This document shows, piece after piece, positions 27,885-35,382 of a stretch of DNA of 64,000 bases; positions within the stretch are counted from its first letter, which is position 1; each line of letters opens with the position of its first letter. Under the pieces are notes generated by a model. That model was not told where the DNA came from and did no database searches. It saw only the letters and a program-made list of their open reading frames with translations. The stretch covers positions 248,001-312,000 of the forward strand of contig CAVPXS010000001.1 of NCBI GenBank assembly GCA_963709775.1, written 5' to 3'. A program made the position numbers and the translations under genes. This DNA is from Salinimicrobium sp963709775. Lineage in GTDB: Bacteria > Bacteroidota > Bacteroidia > Flavobacteriales > Flavobacteriaceae.

Positions 27885-27956
27885 AGCCAACGACGGGAAT
27901 TGAACCCGTGACCTCTTCCTTACCAAGGAAACGCTCTACCCCTGAGCTACGTCGGC
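27885..27956 (-). tRNA. tRNA-Thr (anticodon GGU)
   Basis: A 72-base cloverleaf: acceptor GCCGACG with CGTTGGC, anticodon loop TTGGTAA. It is the last of the four tRNAs before tuf, at the position of thrT in Escherichia coli. Confidence 0.96.
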
Positions 27957-28299
27957 AAAAAAAGTCCCCTCCGACAAAGCTATTTCTTGGGGAGACAACT
28001 ACAGGTTTTCGAGACTCAAGGTGCAACTTTTGCTAACAGGAAAACACGCCTTGTAGCGTGATAATCTCTATTATAAAAGAAGACCAGATTCCTCTTTACT
28101 TTCACAGAGCCTAAATTCAATATTTAAACCAGCAAAAGACTTTATGCAGGTAATCTTTTTCAATTTGCTTTAATAGCCAATTTAAGATCCACCAACAAAA
28201 AGATTTAGAGAAGAAAACCAGTTTTGGGATTCTCACTCTGCCTTCCTTTTCAACAAAACTCAGAATTATTTGAGCTTCACATTTAGAAGGAAAACTTAG
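27957..28299. other. 343-base spacer inside the tRNA operon without a recognised gene
   Basis: The spacer between tRNA-Gly and tRNA-Thr(GGU) holds no convincing coding sequence; the 70-codon minus-strand frame across it begins inside tRNA-Gly. No repeat or strong terminator is seen, apart from an imperfect pairing of GTCCCC (27962 region) with GGGGAGAC. This is much longer than the spacers in proteobacterial homologues of the operon. Confidence 0.5.
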
Positions 28300-28372
28300 A
28301 GCGGGAGACCGGGTTCGAACCGGCGACATTCAGCTTGGAAGGCTGACGCTCTACCAACTGAGCTACTCCCGC
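28300..28372 (-). tRNA. tRNA-Gly (anticodon UCC)
   Basis: A 73-base cloverleaf: acceptor GCGGGAG/CTCCCGC, anticodon loop TTCCAAG. It corresponds in order to glyT of the Escherichia coli tufB operon. Confidence 0.96.
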
Positions 28373-28440
28373 AATTTCAAATTCCAAGCCTCAAGCACCA
28401 AATCCCAATTTGGTATTTGGAATTTGTTATTTGGAATTTA
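28373..28440. repeat. Direct repeats of TTTGGAATTT type between tRNA-Tyr and tRNA-Gly
   Basis: AATTTGGTATTTGGAATTTG and TTATTTGGAATTTA repeat a TTTGGAA core, with a complementary AATTCCAAG at the other side. It is a low-complexity intergenic repeat of the kind seen elsewhere in the window. Confidence 0.5.
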
Positions 28441-28447
28441 ATTTTTG

Positions 28448-28529
28448 TGGGGAGAGCAGGATTCGAACCTGCGAAGTTAAAAACAGCAGATTTACAGTCT
28501 GCCCTCGTTGGCCGCTTGAGTATCTCCCC
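28448..28529 (-). tRNA. tRNA-Tyr (anticodon GUA)
   Basis: An 82-base type II tRNA with a long variable arm. The acceptor pairs GGGGAGA/TCTCCCC and the anticodon stem GCAGA/TCTGC encloses GTA. It corresponds in order to tyrU of Escherichia coli. Confidence 0.96.
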
Positions 28530-28677
28530 AATTAATTCTTTCAGTATTTCAGAGAACCATCGCTTTGGAATGGCTTATTTTTTGAAGCCGCAAATTAAAA
28601 GAAAATTAATTTACCAACCAAAGCTTTTTAATTCAAAATTTCAAGAACTTTAAAAACCGTTCTTTTTCCGGTTTTCT

Positions 28678-28909
28678 ATAGTCGAGAAAGGGACTTCCTT
28701 CGACTGCGCCCGGGATCAATTTTTCATCCCTCTGCAGCTTTTCAAAACCATTGTTTCTCCGGCTACACCCGTGCGTTCTTATTTCAATATTTCAGAGCCG
28801 ATGGAGGGACTCCCCTCGACTGCGCTCGGGATAAACTTCTCGTCCCTCTGCAGCTTTCCAGAACATTGTTCTTTTCGGCTACACCCGTGCGTTTTCACTT
28901 CAATATTTC
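28678..28909 (-). repeat. Two tandem 116-bp units carrying the tRNA-Thr 3' end
   Basis: Unit 2 (28794-28909) begins with the same AGAGCCGATGGAGGGACTC that forms the 3' end of the tRNA-Thr gene at 28910-28928. Unit 1 (28678-28793) is shifted by exactly 116 bases and more diverged. Both contain CGACTGCGC(C/T)CGGGAT, TCCCTCTGCAGCTTT and GGCTACACCCGTGCGTT, then TTCAATATTTC. On the minus strand GAGGGAC and GTCCCTC in unit 2 can pair and enclose GAGAAG. A more decayed junction-like string (CAGTATTTCAGAG) is at 28543-28555. The repeats lie in the spacer between tRNA-Thr and tRNA-Tyr. Confidence 0.8.
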
Positions 28910-28911
28910 AG

Positions 28912-28985
28912 AGCCGATGGAGGGACTCGAACCCACGACCTGCTGATTACAAATCAGCTGCTCTAGCCAGCTGAGCTACATCGGC
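28912..28985 (-). tRNA. tRNA-Thr (anticodon UGU), first gene of the tRNA-tuf operon
   Basis: A 74-base cloverleaf identical to the tRNA at 8585-8658. It corresponds in order to thrU of the Escherichia coli tufB operon. A promoter with both elements lies about 50-80 bases upstream. Confidence 0.97.
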
Positions 28986-29004
28986 GAAACTCTTAACTTT
29001 TTCA

Positions 29005-29034
29005 CAAAAAAAGTCCGCTATTTCTAACGGACTG
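29005..29034 (-). terminator. hpf terminator overlapping the tRNA operon start
   Basis: The stem AGTCCG/CGGACT with a 10-base loop is followed by seven T on the minus strand. It is placed to end hpf transcription, but its stem begins only one base after the -7 promoter box at 29035-29042. Confidence 0.75.
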
Positions 29035-29064
29035 CAAATGTATAAATTTAATTCTGTTCTCAAA
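29035..29064 (-). promoter_or_regulatory. Promoter of the tRNA-tuf operon
   Basis: On the minus strand TTTG (29064-29061), an 18-base spacer and TACATTTG (29042-29035) give a near-perfect Bacteroidota vegetative promoter. Transcription would begin near 29031, inside the terminator stem. Confidence 0.65.
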
Positions 29065-29082
29065 ACATTTGAGAAAAATATT

Positions 29083-29388
29083 TTACGCTACTTGCGCATT
29101 AAATTTTGGTTTTCGTTTTTGAAGTTGTCTCCCTAAAGAACTAACACATTCATCCACACCTACTTCAAACTTCCTACCCCTCTTCTTACAAATTATCTCA
29201 TCCCCCGGAAGGCTCAATAAAATTTCAGTAAGCTTGTTCTCCTTATCACTGGCTTTTTCAACTTTGAGATATACATCGGCATAAATCACATTGTCAAAAT
29301 GATTTTCCAGCTTGTCCAGCTTTCTCTGAATAAAATTGACTAGTTTTTGATCGGCGTGGAAATTCACGGACTGTACATTGACTTTCAT
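29083..29388 (-). CDS. hpf: Ribosome hibernation promoting factor (HPF/RaiA short form)
   Basis: A 101-residue S30AE-family protein beginning MKVNVQSVNFHADQKLVNFI, with the helix-strand pattern and basic stretch CKKRGRKFEVGVDEC. It binds the decoding region of idle 30S subunits and protects ribosomes in stationary phase. It lacks the long C-terminal dimerisation domain. It is 27 bases downstream of the recombinase gene and ends at a terminator. Confidence 0.9.
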   Translation of the reverse strand: MKVNVQSVNFHADQKLVNFIQRKLDKLENHFDNVIYADVYLKVEKASDKENKLTEILLSLPGDEIICKKRGRKFEVGVDECVSSLGRQLQKRKPKFNAQVA

Positions 29389-29415
29389 AAAAATAGAAGT
29401 TTTAATTAGACAATT

Positions 29416-30321
29416 CTAAGATCCCTTCTTCTTGTTCCGTGGATGCGCATTCTGGTAGACTTTATTAAGCTCGGCCATGCTGTTATGGGTATAAACCTGA
29501 GTGGCAGCGAGACTGGAATGTCCCAGAAGTTCTTTAACAGCATTTAAATGAGCACCCTGGTTCAATAAGTGAGTAGCAAAGGAGTGTCGCAGGATGTGCG
29601 GGCTCTTCTTTAACTTACTCGAGATACCTCTAAAGTAATTATTTATTGTTCGGTAAACAAGGGAATCATACATTTTAACGCCTGCTGCTGTTAAAAATAA
29701 ATACCCTTCAGAAATGCCATTTTCCACACCTTTTCTTTCCTCAAGATAATTCTGTACTGTTGCTACAACCGAAGCTATAAGCGGAATAAACCTTTCTTTG
29801 TTACCCTTACCCCTCACTTTCAAAATTCCTGATGTTAGATCAAGGTCCTGCAGCTTTATTCCAATTAGTTCACTGCGTCTTATCCCCGTGGAATAGAAGA
29901 GCTCTACCATCAATTTATTTCTTACCTCCTCAAAACCTTCGGCCGGGATCTGCTGCAAAGCATTCTCCACCTCAGTTTCAGAAAAAGGCACTTGCAGGTT
30001 TCGGGAAGTTTTTAAAGCACGGTGGGTGGCTAAAGGAGATACCTCCAACTGCTTCGTTTTTTGAAGAAAACGATAATAGGCTTTTAGAGAAGAAACTTTT
30101 CGGTTAATGCTATTGTTGGATAGCCCCTGCTCCACCAATTGCACGATCCAGCTGCGCACCTGGGAATAGTTAACCTCTCTAATATCATCCTGGCTATAAG
30201 TAGCAGAAATAAAATCGGAAAACGACAGGAGGTCGGCCCGGTAGGCGGTTATCGTGTGAGCCGAATTATTCTTTTCAAGCTCCAGGTATTCAAAAAAGTG
30301 GGTATATTGATTTTGAGGCAT
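29416..30321 (-). CDS. Tyrosine recombinase of the XerC/XerD type
   Basis: A 301-residue site-specific recombinase. An N-terminal SAM-like core-binding domain (FFEYLELEKNNSAHTITAYR) precedes the catalytic domain with Arg in STGIRRSEL, Lys in VRGKGNKERFIPL, HILRHSFATHLL, His in LLGHSSLA and Tyr in TQVYTH. I chose the ATG at 30321 over the upstream start at 30342 because MPQNQYTHFF fits the family. The chromosome-dimer-resolution role is likely, as it is linked to hpf and rpsU in many flavobacteria and has no phage genes nearby. Whether it is XerC or XerD cannot be settled here. Confidence 0.9.
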   Translation of the reverse strand: MPQNQYTHFFEYLELEKNNSAHTITAYRADLLSFSDFISATYSQDDIREVNYSQVRSWIVQLVEQGLSNNSINRKVSSLKAYYRFLQKTKQLEVSPLATHRALKTSRNLQVPFSETEVENALQQIPAEGFEEVRNKLMVELFYSTGIRRSELIGIKLQDLDLTSGILKVRGKGNKERFIPLIASVVATVQNYLEERKGVENGISEGYLFLTAAGVKMYDSLVYRTINNYFRGISSKLKKSPHILRHSFATHLLNQGAHLNAVKELLGHSSLAATQVYTHNSMAELNKVYQNAHPRNKKKGS

Positions 30322-30409
30322 AAAAAAACTGTTGACAAACAAAGTTATTAAACTTTATCTATCAACAGTTATAATTGTATACCTAAGAACTCAGGCTTAG
30401 GAATTGATA

Positions 30410-30604
30410 CTAGATCTCTTCCTGATCTCTTAGATGCTGAATGTAAGCAGCTTTTTGGATTTGAGCCCTACGTTCTACTGACGGTTTTGTAAATGCTTGA
30501 CGAGCTCTTAACTGACGCATTGTTCCTGTACGATCAAACTTACGCTTAAAACGCTTCAGCGCTCTATCAATATTCTCTCCGTCTTTAACTGGTATAATTA
30601 ACAT
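30410..30604 (-). CDS. rpsU: 30S ribosomal protein bS21
   Basis: A 64-residue protein, MLIIPVKDGENIDRALKRFK..., with the basic helical tail (RRAQIQKAAYIQ). In Bacteroidota, bS21 together with bS6 and bS18 helps cover the anti-Shine-Dalgarno end of 16S rRNA. This gene has an almost full-length Shine-Dalgarno, AAAGGAGGTGA, with the GGAGG core 7 bases before the ATG, unlike every other start examined here. It also has a well-formed promoter. Confidence 0.97.
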   Translation of the reverse strand: MLIIPVKDGENIDRALKRFKRKFDRTGTMRQLRARQAFTKPSVERRAQIQKAAYIQHLRDQEEI

Positions 30605-30608
30605 AGTG

Positions 30609-30619
30609 TCACCTCCTTT
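30609..30619 (-). promoter_or_regulatory. Strong Shine-Dalgarno of rpsU
   Basis: AAAGGAGGTGA on the minus strand matches the 16S anti-Shine-Dalgarno across 9-10 positions. Such a site is exceptional in this phylum and fits autoregulation of bS21. Confidence 0.85.
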
Positions 30620-30642
30620 CTTTAAAAATTATTTTCGAGCTG

Positions 30643-30672
30643 CAAAGATAATCGTTAATTGCAAACTCACAA
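30643..30672 (-). promoter_or_regulatory. rpsU promoter
   Basis: On the minus strand TTG (30672-30670), a 19-base spacer and TATCTTTG (30650-30643) are followed by CAGC. The start would be near 30639, leaving a leader of about 35 bases that carries the Shine-Dalgarno. Confidence 0.6.
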
Positions 30673-30701
30673 TTTTAATTCATTTTATTTTCTGAAATTC
30701 T

Positions 30702-30797
30702 GTTGCGGGTTGGCCAGTTGCGGGCTGTGAACCTGATTTATGTTTGACTTCTCAAAATTTAATCTATAGCCCACAACCTTAAACCTTAAACCTTAAA
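30702..30797. repeat. Heptamer-type repeats between rpsU and the acyl-CoA dehydrogenase gene
   Basis: GTTGCGGGTTGGCCAGTTGC at one side and three copies of AACCTTA at 30775-30797 at the other, ending at the stop codon of the dehydrogenase gene. Confidence 0.6.
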
Positions 30798-31967
30798 TTA
30801 CTTGGCTGCCGGCTTGTACTCTTTTCCGTCGATGACCATTTTTGCAATGATCTCACGAAGGATCTCCGAAGTACCGCCTCCAATTGGTCCTAAGCGGCTG
30901 TCACGAGACAATCTCGCCAGGGGATAATCTTCCATATACCCATAACCTCCCAGGAACTGCAGGCATTTGTAGATCACTTCATCGGCAATTTTTGTAGAAA
31001 GCAACTTGGACATACTGGCTTCTTTTACCACGTAAACCCCACGATGCATTCTTTCGGCAATGGAATAATTAAATTCTTTTGCCATTTCCACTTCACTGGC
31101 CATCTCGGCATAGGTATGACGCAACGCCTGGAATTTATCTATAGTTTGACCAAAAGCCTCTCTTTCTTTCATGTACTGCAGGGTGTAATCAAGCGCAAAT
31201 TCTGCACGGGCATGAGCGTTTATACCCATGATCAACCTTTCAAAAGCAAAATGCTGCATAATGTATGGGAAACCTTTGCCTTCTTCTCCCATTAAATTTG
31301 AAGCGGGAATTTCTACATTATCAAAGGCGATCTCTGCAGTATCTGATGCTCTCCAGCCCATCTTATCAAGCTTGGTGGCCGAGATACCCGGCGTGTCGCG
31401 ATCCATAATAAAAATACTCATCCCTTTGGCCTTTAGCTCGGGATTGGTCTTGGCCGCTACCACCAAATAATCTGAATAAACGCCGTTGGTTATAAAAGTC
31501 TTTGATCCATTGATCACGTACTTATCTCCTTTTTTCACTGCCGTTGTTCTCATGCCGGCAACATCACTCCCTCCCGCAGGTTCGGTGATACAAAGACAAC
31601 CTATTTTTTCTCCGCTAATACTTGCAGTAAGGTATTTTTCCTTGATTGCTTCATCACCTTCTTTTGCCACGTGTGTCATTGCGAGATAAGAATGAGCCCA
31701 CATAGCAGCAGCAAATCCACCACTGTTGATCTTTTGTAACTCCTCGAGGAAAATTACTGTATAGAAAATATCCAGGTCCAGTCCGCCATATTTCTCGGAA
31801 TAATTTAGACCGAAATATCCCATCTCTCCAAATTTCTCCCAAATGAAACGCTCAATGGTTCCAGTTTTTTCCCATTTCTCAATATGGGGCACTACCTCTT
31901 TCTGTAAAAATTCCTGAAAGCTCTTGCGGAATAATTCGTGTTCTTCTGTAAAATATCTACTGTTCAT
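30798..31967 (-). CDS. Acyl-CoA dehydrogenase
   Basis: A 389-residue FAD enzyme of beta-oxidation or branched-chain amino acid breakdown. It has the substrate/FAD loop CLCITEPAGGSDVAGM, KTFITNG and the C-terminal RLSRDSRLGPIGGGTSEILR. Substrate chain length cannot be told. It is encoded alone, next to rpsU in the same direction. The family also includes short/branched-chain types and isovaleryl-CoA dehydrogenases. Confidence 0.93.
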   Translation of the reverse strand: MNSRYFTEEHELFRKSFQEFLQKEVVPHIEKWEKTGTIERFIWEKFGEMGYFGLNYSEKYGGLDLDIFYTVIFLEELQKINSGGFAAAMWAHSYLAMTHVAKEGDEAIKEKYLTASISGEKIGCLCITEPAGGSDVAGMRTTAVKKGDKYVINGSKTFITNGVYSDYLVVAAKTNPELKAKGMSIFIMDRDTPGISATKLDKMGWRASDTAEIAFDNVEIPASNLMGEEGKGFPYIMQHFAFERLIMGINAHARAEFALDYTLQYMKEREAFGQTIDKFQALRHTYAEMASEVEMAKEFNYSIAERMHRGVYVVKEASMSKLLSTKIADEVIYKCLQFLGGYGYMEDYPLARLSRDSRLGPIGGGTSEILREIIAKMVIDGKEYKPAAK

Positions 31968-32022
31968 AAAATTATTTTCTGAATATTATATAACCCGAAA
32001 TTTATTTTGGGATGAGAAAAAC

Positions 32023-32901
32023 TCAGTTTTTCTGGTCGATCGTCAAATATAGTGCAATTCTGTCTAATTTTTCGAAGGGAAAATTCTGAATCTGCTGAAG
32101 CTCCTCCATGCTTTTTATCTCCCCTACCTCTTCACGATATTTCACCACGGCCCGTGCCTGCTCATAATTAAAGAATGGCAGCTCTGTAAGTTGGATAAGA
32201 CTCACCTCATTAAGGTTCCACTTTTCTACAGCCATTTTTGGAACTTCAAACCGCTGCAAGACCCTTTCCACCACCTCGGGAGAAAGACCGTATACATCCC
32301 TCAGCTGAATCCCGGACCGAAAACCTCCCAGGCTGTTACGGTAATTCACTATCCTGGCCGAAAGCTTTTCCCCAATGCCATTAACCTGCTGTAATTCTTC
32401 GGCTGTAGCTGTATTAAGATCGGCTTTGGAAAGAGGTGCCGAAAATGCCATTTTAGACACCTTGTTTTCTTCGGAAGTTCTTCCGCGGAAATCGGGAAAC
32501 TTAAAGGATGGCGCGAGGATCTTCAGCAAAGAATCTGAAATACCTGTCACCTCCTGAAATTCTTCAGCAGAATTGACCCAACGATCCTGCTCCCTATGCT
32601 CGTGAAGCCGGTCAATTTCGGCTAAAGACATCCCCAGCATATATCCCTTGTAGTCTGAGATAAAGTTTGGATTAAAAGACTTTACCGGAAGTGAATCCCG
32701 CTCTATAGCAGCCAGCTTTAATGAATCTATAGTTTCCTGAAGCTGATTGGCAATTATTTCTTCTTCAGGATTTGGTTGATTTTCCGAAGAAAAAGGATAG
32801 AAGAAATAAACTGCCTGCAGGATGATTATAAGGGCAACTAAAACAAAAATCCCATTTTGTTGACTTCTATTGAAAACAAAATGGGATCTCCAGTTATTCA
32901 T
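32023..32901 (-). CDS. Helix-hairpin-helix protein, membrane-anchored (ComEA-like repeats)
   Basis: A 292-residue protein. An N-terminal transmembrane helix (about 17-35) is followed by at least three helix-hairpin-helix units: around 85-115 (GMSLAEIDRLHEHRE), 155-215 (ADLNTATAEELQQVNGIGEK, the clearest ComEA-like motif) and 230-285 (NLNEVSLIQLTELPFFN). These modules bind DNA non-specifically, and in ComEA they serve DNA uptake. No other competence gene is nearby, so a function in transport is only a possibility. It lies 15 bases downstream of the symporter gene in the same direction. Confidence 0.8.
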   Translation of the reverse strand: MNNWRSHFVFNRSQQNGIFVLVALIIILQAVYFFYPFSSENQPNPEEEIIANQLQETIDSLKLAAIERDSLPVKSFNPNFISDYKGYMLGMSLAEIDRLHEHREQDRWVNSAEEFQEVTGISDSLLKILAPSFKFPDFRGRTSEENKVSKMAFSAPLSKADLNTATAEELQQVNGIGEKLSARIVNYRNSLGGFRSGIQLRDVYGLSPEVVERVLQRFEVPKMAVEKWNLNEVSLIQLTELPFFNYEQARAVVKYREEVGEIKSMEELQQIQNFPFEKLDRIALYLTIDQKN

Positions 32902-32916
32902 TTATGTAAGTTCGGC

Positions 32917-35004
32917 CTAAGAAGCTTTTTTCACCCGCTCCTTTGGAGGATTCTGAAAAAGCTCACCGGCTTTTAATTTTCTGGAATATTCCCTTAGATC
33001 TTTTCTTACCTCACCCGACATTATATAAAGACCAATGATGTTAGGGAACGACATGGCAAGGATCATCATATCTGAAAAGTCAAGAACTGCTCCAAGACTC
33101 ACAGAAGCTCCAACTACAACAAACACAAGGAAAAGCGCTTTGTACAGTAGCTCCATATTTTTGCTTTTCCCAAATAAGTAAGTCCAGGCTCTCATTCCAT
33201 AGTAAGACCAGGAGATCATAGTTGAGAAGGCAAAAAGAAATACTGCAGCCGCAAGCACGTAAGGGAACCAGGAAATCACACTACCAAAGGCCGTAGAGGT
33301 AAGTTCTACCCCTCCTACTCCTTCAACTTCGTGCATTCCGGTAAAAATAAGTACCAGGGCAGTAAGCGTACAAACCACCACGGTATCAATGAATGGTTCA
33401 AGAAGTGCCACAAAACCTTCAGACGGCGGATGGTGGGTCTTGGCCGCTGAGTGAGCAATAGCCGCCGATCCAACTCCCGCTTCATTCGAGAATGCCGCTC
33501 TTTGGAAACCGACGATTAGCACTCCAATTACTCCACCTTTTAAAGCACTTGGGCTAAATGCACCATCCCATATTGCTGCAAATGCAGGTCCTATATTCTC
33601 AATATTTACTCCAATTACCACTAAAGCTCCAAGAATATAAATTGCAGCCATAATAGGAACTACCTTTCCTGTTACTTTAGCAATACTACTTATCCCTCCA
33701 ATAATTACAATCCCTACAAGGATAGCTACAACCACCCCAAAAAGGAATCCATTCCCTACAAGCGCAGGAAACTCCCCTGCAAGAATAACAAAAGACTGGT
33801 TCGCCTGGAACATGTTTCCACCTCCAAACGAGGCTCCAATAGCAAGTATAGCAAAGAAAACAGCAAGGAATTTACCAAAACCAGCCATATTTCTCTTTTC
33901 GAGACCATAACGGAGATAGTTCATAGGACCTCCAAAAACGCGACCTTCGGAGTTGATAAAGCGATATTTTACTCCCAGCGTACATTCCACAAATTTTGAG
34001 GACATCCCCAGTAGACCTGCAAGGATCATCCACATTGTTGCCCCGGCTCCACCTAAAGAAATAGCAACGGCCACCCCTGCAATGTTACCAAGTCCAACTG
34101 TACCTGAAACTGCCGTAGCAAGTGCCTGAAAGTGCGTTACCTGCCCCGGCGCATTTGGATCATCATATTTACCTTTTGCAAGATCAAGAGCGTGTTTAAA
34201 TCCTCTAATATTGATAAAGCCCATTCTTATTGTGAAGAATAATGCTCCGAGAACTAACCATATTACGATAAAAGGAATATCTTTTTGTTGCAGGTCTCCG
34301 TTAGGATGTAACAAAGGCACCGGCTGGTCATATCTTATGGCAGCGAGATAATGAGCCCCCTGTTCTATGACATGTTCTACATTTTCTGAATTATATATAA
34401 CCCCGCCTTCTTTTACAAGATATTCCAGGGTTCCTGTTGCATTTGCATAAGCCGTGGTTTCTTCCTCTCCATCCTGAAGCACAATAGCAATTGGCTCCCC
34501 TTCTTCAACACGCTCCCCTTCGGCTTTAAGCCATTCCTTAAGTACGAATCGACCTTCGGCACGGGCTTCCCAGTTTGGTGCTGCCACTCTTTTAATATCG
34601 GCATATACTACCGGGTCATAAATTCCTATTGCCGAAAACGGATCCCAGAACAAAACGCTCCCCATGCTCGCCACAATTGGTGCAAAGGTTCCATTGAAGT
34701 GTTCGGTAATAGCCTCTGCAGGTACTTTTACTGTTTTGGTGACGCTGTTGTTTGCAGCATCGGTAACCGTCACTGTATATTCTACCCCTTCCACAAGTGC
34801 TCCTGCCCTGGAAGCATCTAAAGGTGTTTGCTGGTTGGACCATTTGTATTGGTAAGGAGGTGTTCCCCCACGCACATCCAGCTCAGCAAAACCGTCATTG
34901 ATCACCTTTGACGGATTCTCAATCTGGACATCAACCTCTAATTCCTGTGCATAGGAAGACAAAAAGAAAACAGAAAACAATAATGAAAGTATGGACTTTC
35001 TCAT
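32917..35004 (-). CDS. Alanine/amino acid:cation symporter (AGCS) with a long periplasmic N-terminal extension
   Basis: A 695-residue protein, some 230 residues longer than usual AGCS carriers. A signal peptide (1-19) is followed by an SprB/PKD-like beta domain (about 28-95, GGTPPYQYKWSNQQT ... YTVTVTDAANNSVTKTV), then a biotinyl/lipoyl-like beta domain (about 140-225, LKEWLKAEGERVEEGEPIAI ... GTLEYLVKEGGVI) without the modified lysine. The symporter core spans about 240-680 (TAVSGTVGLGNIAGVAVA, FGGPMNYL, NEAGVGSAAIAHSAAKT). It probably imports alanine or glycine with sodium. The extension may bind ligand or anchor to envelope partners. Confidence 0.88.
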   Translation of the reverse strand: MRKSILSLLFSVFFLSSYAQELEVDVQIENPSKVINDGFAELDVRGGTPPYQYKWSNQQTPLDASRAGALVEGVEYTVTVTDAANNSVTKTVKVPAEAITEHFNGTFAPIVASMGSVLFWDPFSAIGIYDPVVYADIKRVAAPNWEARAEGRFVLKEWLKAEGERVEEGEPIAIVLQDGEEETTAYANATGTLEYLVKEGGVIYNSENVEHVIEQGAHYLAAIRYDQPVPLLHPNGDLQQKDIPFIVIWLVLGALFFTIRMGFINIRGFKHALDLAKGKYDDPNAPGQVTHFQALATAVSGTVGLGNIAGVAVAISLGGAGATMWMILAGLLGMSSKFVECTLGVKYRFINSEGRVFGGPMNYLRYGLEKRNMAGFGKFLAVFFAILAIGASFGGGNMFQANQSFVILAGEFPALVGNGFLFGVVVAILVGIVIIGGISSIAKVTGKVVPIMAAIYILGALVVIGVNIENIGPAFAAIWDGAFSPSALKGGVIGVLIVGFQRAAFSNEAGVGSAAIAHSAAKTHHPPSEGFVALLEPFIDTVVVCTLTALVLIFTGMHEVEGVGGVELTSTAFGSVISWFPYVLAAAVFLFAFSTMISWSYYGMRAWTYLFGKSKNMELLYKALFLVFVVVGASVSLGAVLDFSDMMILAMSFPNIIGLYIMSGEVRKDLREYSRKLKAGELFQNPPKERVKKAS

Positions 35005-35139
35005 ATAAGAATTTTAGAATAATATTAAATGGAATTTTCGGCGAAGCAAGATGCTAAAAATATTAACGTTTTCAAATTTTCTGAAGTTAAATTGCAAACG
35101 AAACGTTAATCCACGGGAGATAATGTGACAGGATCTTTT

Positions 35140-35370
35140 TTAAAGATCAAAAACAGAAGTTCGCTTTGAATAGATCATGTCCTTGAATTTCAGAAGAAAA
35201 GCAAGTGTGAGATAAATGGCAAAACCAATCCCAAAGGTTGCAAAAGAGAGGTAGATAAAGAAAAGCCGGACATTTTTGGCTCTCATTCCCAGCTTATCGG
35301 CAAAGCGCGAGGAAACATAGAACCCATGTCTCTCAAAAAAGTTTCTTATCTGGTTTACCCACTGCTGCAT
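35140..35370 (-). CDS. PspC domain small membrane protein
   Basis: A 76-residue protein with the PspC pattern RFADKLGMRAKNVRLFFIYL and a transmembrane helix (FATFGIGFAIYLTLAFLL). PspC-type proteins take part in membrane stress sensing in proteobacteria; here no other psp gene is nearby. It follows DUF2851 by 12 bases. Confidence 0.8.
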   Translation of the reverse strand: MQQWVNQIRNFFERHGFYVSSRFADKLGMRAKNVRLFFIYLSFATFGIGFAIYLTLAFLLKFKDMIYSKRTSVFDL

Positions 35371-35382
35371 ATGGCAAAGATA

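Noticed and set aside
28117..28329. 70-codon minus-strand frame between tRNA-Gly and tRNA-Thr
   Set aside because: It starts inside a tRNA gene and has no conserved features.
28417..28974. Plus-strand frames over the tRNA-Tyr and tRNA-Thr region (such as GRAGFEPAKLKTADLQSA)
   Set aside because: They are antisense readings of tRNA genes, a common source of false proteins.
29416..30321. Recombinase as the integrase of a genomic island at the tRNA cluster
   Set aside because: It is in a housekeeping neighbourhood (hpf, rpsU) with no attachment-site duplication bracketing cargo genes; the tRNA tail repeats next to tRNA-Thr enclose no genes.
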